Shown here in pieces: positions 63,469-64,000 of a stretch of DNA of 64,000 bases (within the stretch, counting starts at the first letter, position 1; the number at the start of each line of letters is the position of its first letter). The DNA lies in NCBI RefSeq assembly GCF_023953965.1, contig NZ_JAMLIX010000002.1, positions 744,001-808,000 on the forward strand, given 5' to 3'. This stretch comes from Bosea sp. (in: a-proteobacteria) (GTDB taxonomy: Bacteria > Pseudomonadota > Alphaproteobacteria > Rhizobiales > Beijerinckiaceae). A program made the position numbers and the translations under genes. The notes under the pieces are model-generated. The model had not been told where the DNA came from. It did no database searches and saw only the letters and a program-made list of their open reading frames with translations.

Positions 63469-63495
63469 CGCAGCCAGCCCTTCAGGAGATCGGCC

Positions 63496-64000
63496 ATGCG
63501 CATGCGCCTGCTTCGCATCGTTCCCGACAACACCCGTTTCAGATTCGTCTGGTTCCGCCGCTTCAGCTATCCGCTGTCGGCGGCCTATTCGATCCTCGTG
63601 CTCGTGCTGTTCCTGACGGTCGGCCTGAATTTCGGCATCGACTTCAAGGGCGGCACGCTGATCGAGATGCAGTCGAAGGCGGGCAGCGTCGACATCGCCC
63701 AGATCCGTCACACCGCCAACGGGCTGGGCTTCGGCGAGGCGGAGGTGCAGGAATTCGGCACCGCCGGCGAGGTCTCGATGCGCTTCGGCATGCAGCCGGG
63801 CGGCGAGACCGCGCAGCAGGCGGTCGTGGTCAAGGCGCGCGACGCCTTCGCGGCGAACTATGAGTTCCGCCGCGTCGAGACGGTCGGTCCGCGCGTCTCC
63901 GGCGAACTGGTGCAGGCCGGCACGCTCGGCGTCGTGCTCGCGATCGTCGGCGTGCTGATCTATCTGTGGTTCCGCTTCGAGATGCCGCTGGCGATCGGCG
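63496..64000 (+). CDS. secF: Protein translocase subunit SecF (partial, runs off the window)
   Basis: The first 168 residues are present. They include the basic N-terminus (MRMRLLRIVPDNTRFRF), the first helix (LSAAYSILVLVLFLTVGL), the conserved NFGIDFKGGTLIEMQ and VETVGPRVSGELVQAGTLGV leading into the second helix. CAGGAG at 63483-63488 precedes the ATG. The remaining helices lie beyond position 64000. Confidence 0.95.
   Translation, partial: MRMRLLRIVPDNTRFRFVWFRRFSYPLSAAYSILVLVLFLTVGLNFGIDFKGGTLIEMQSKAGSVDIAQIRHTANGLGFGEAEVQEFGTAGEVSMRFGMQPGGETAQQAVVVKARDAFAANYEFRRVETVGPRVSGELVQAGTLGVVLAIVGVLIYLWFRFEMPLAIG

Overview
This is a GC-rich chromosomal window, about two thirds G+C by eye. Its gene order matches the conserved backbone of Hyphomicrobiales (Rhizobiales) alphaproteobacteria. 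The strongest signs are the blocks ftsB-pdhA-pdhB-pdhC-lpdA-lipA-ratA, cinA/ispDF, dusB-ntrB-ntrC-ntrY-ntrX-hfq-hflX, and dgt-argS-SPOR-nagZ-scpAB-tatABC-serS-surE-pcm-nlpD-like-DUF815-yajC-secDF. The E1-beta subunit with its own lipoyl domain, the fused IspDF, a phasin and the intergenic palindrome families all fit. A Bosea-like member is my best guess, but it rests on memory of gene order and repeat style, not on a search. I saw no phage, insertion sequence, CRISPR array or toxin locus, and no compositional island.

Layout: 1-4036 has a tiny membrane protein and a surface-polysaccharide cluster (flippase, GT2, GT4). 4177-6024 is glnB-glnA on the minus strand. 6304-9139 has the NAD(P)HX repair enzyme, a PRC-barrel exported protein, a small secreted protein and tRNA-Lys. 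9278-17591 carries ftsB, the pyruvate dehydrogenase complex, two GlsB/YeaQ-like membrane proteins, lipoyl synthase and RatA. 17633-21451 has a membrane protein/spermidine-synthase-like fusion interrupted by an in-frame TAG, then cinA and ispDF. 21630-30822 is the nitrogen-regulation operon with hfq and hflX. 30901-45006 is mixed: mazG, arfB, a biotin carboxylase, an SDR, panC, a VWA/J-domain pair, a D-Ala-D-Ala carboxypeptidase, a phasin, an L,D-transpeptidase-like lipoprotein, uxaA, an aminotransferase and a double cold-shock protein. 45007-64000 is the erpA-to-secF block; secF runs off the right edge.

Most of the window is housekeeping. The least ordinary signals are these. (1) Three GGAAC-N16/17-CGTT sequences, the EcfG general-stress promoter pattern, are all intergenic and all point at small envelope-type genes. 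(2) A single in-frame TAG removes the conserved C-terminus of the fused spermidine-synthase-like protein. (3) An L,D-transpeptidase homologue keeps its Cys but has Tyr where the catalytic His belongs. (4) There are two ~132-bp composite palindromes and two short copies of the same family. (5) A perfect 10-bp inverted repeat sits just upstream of the DUF815 ATPase.
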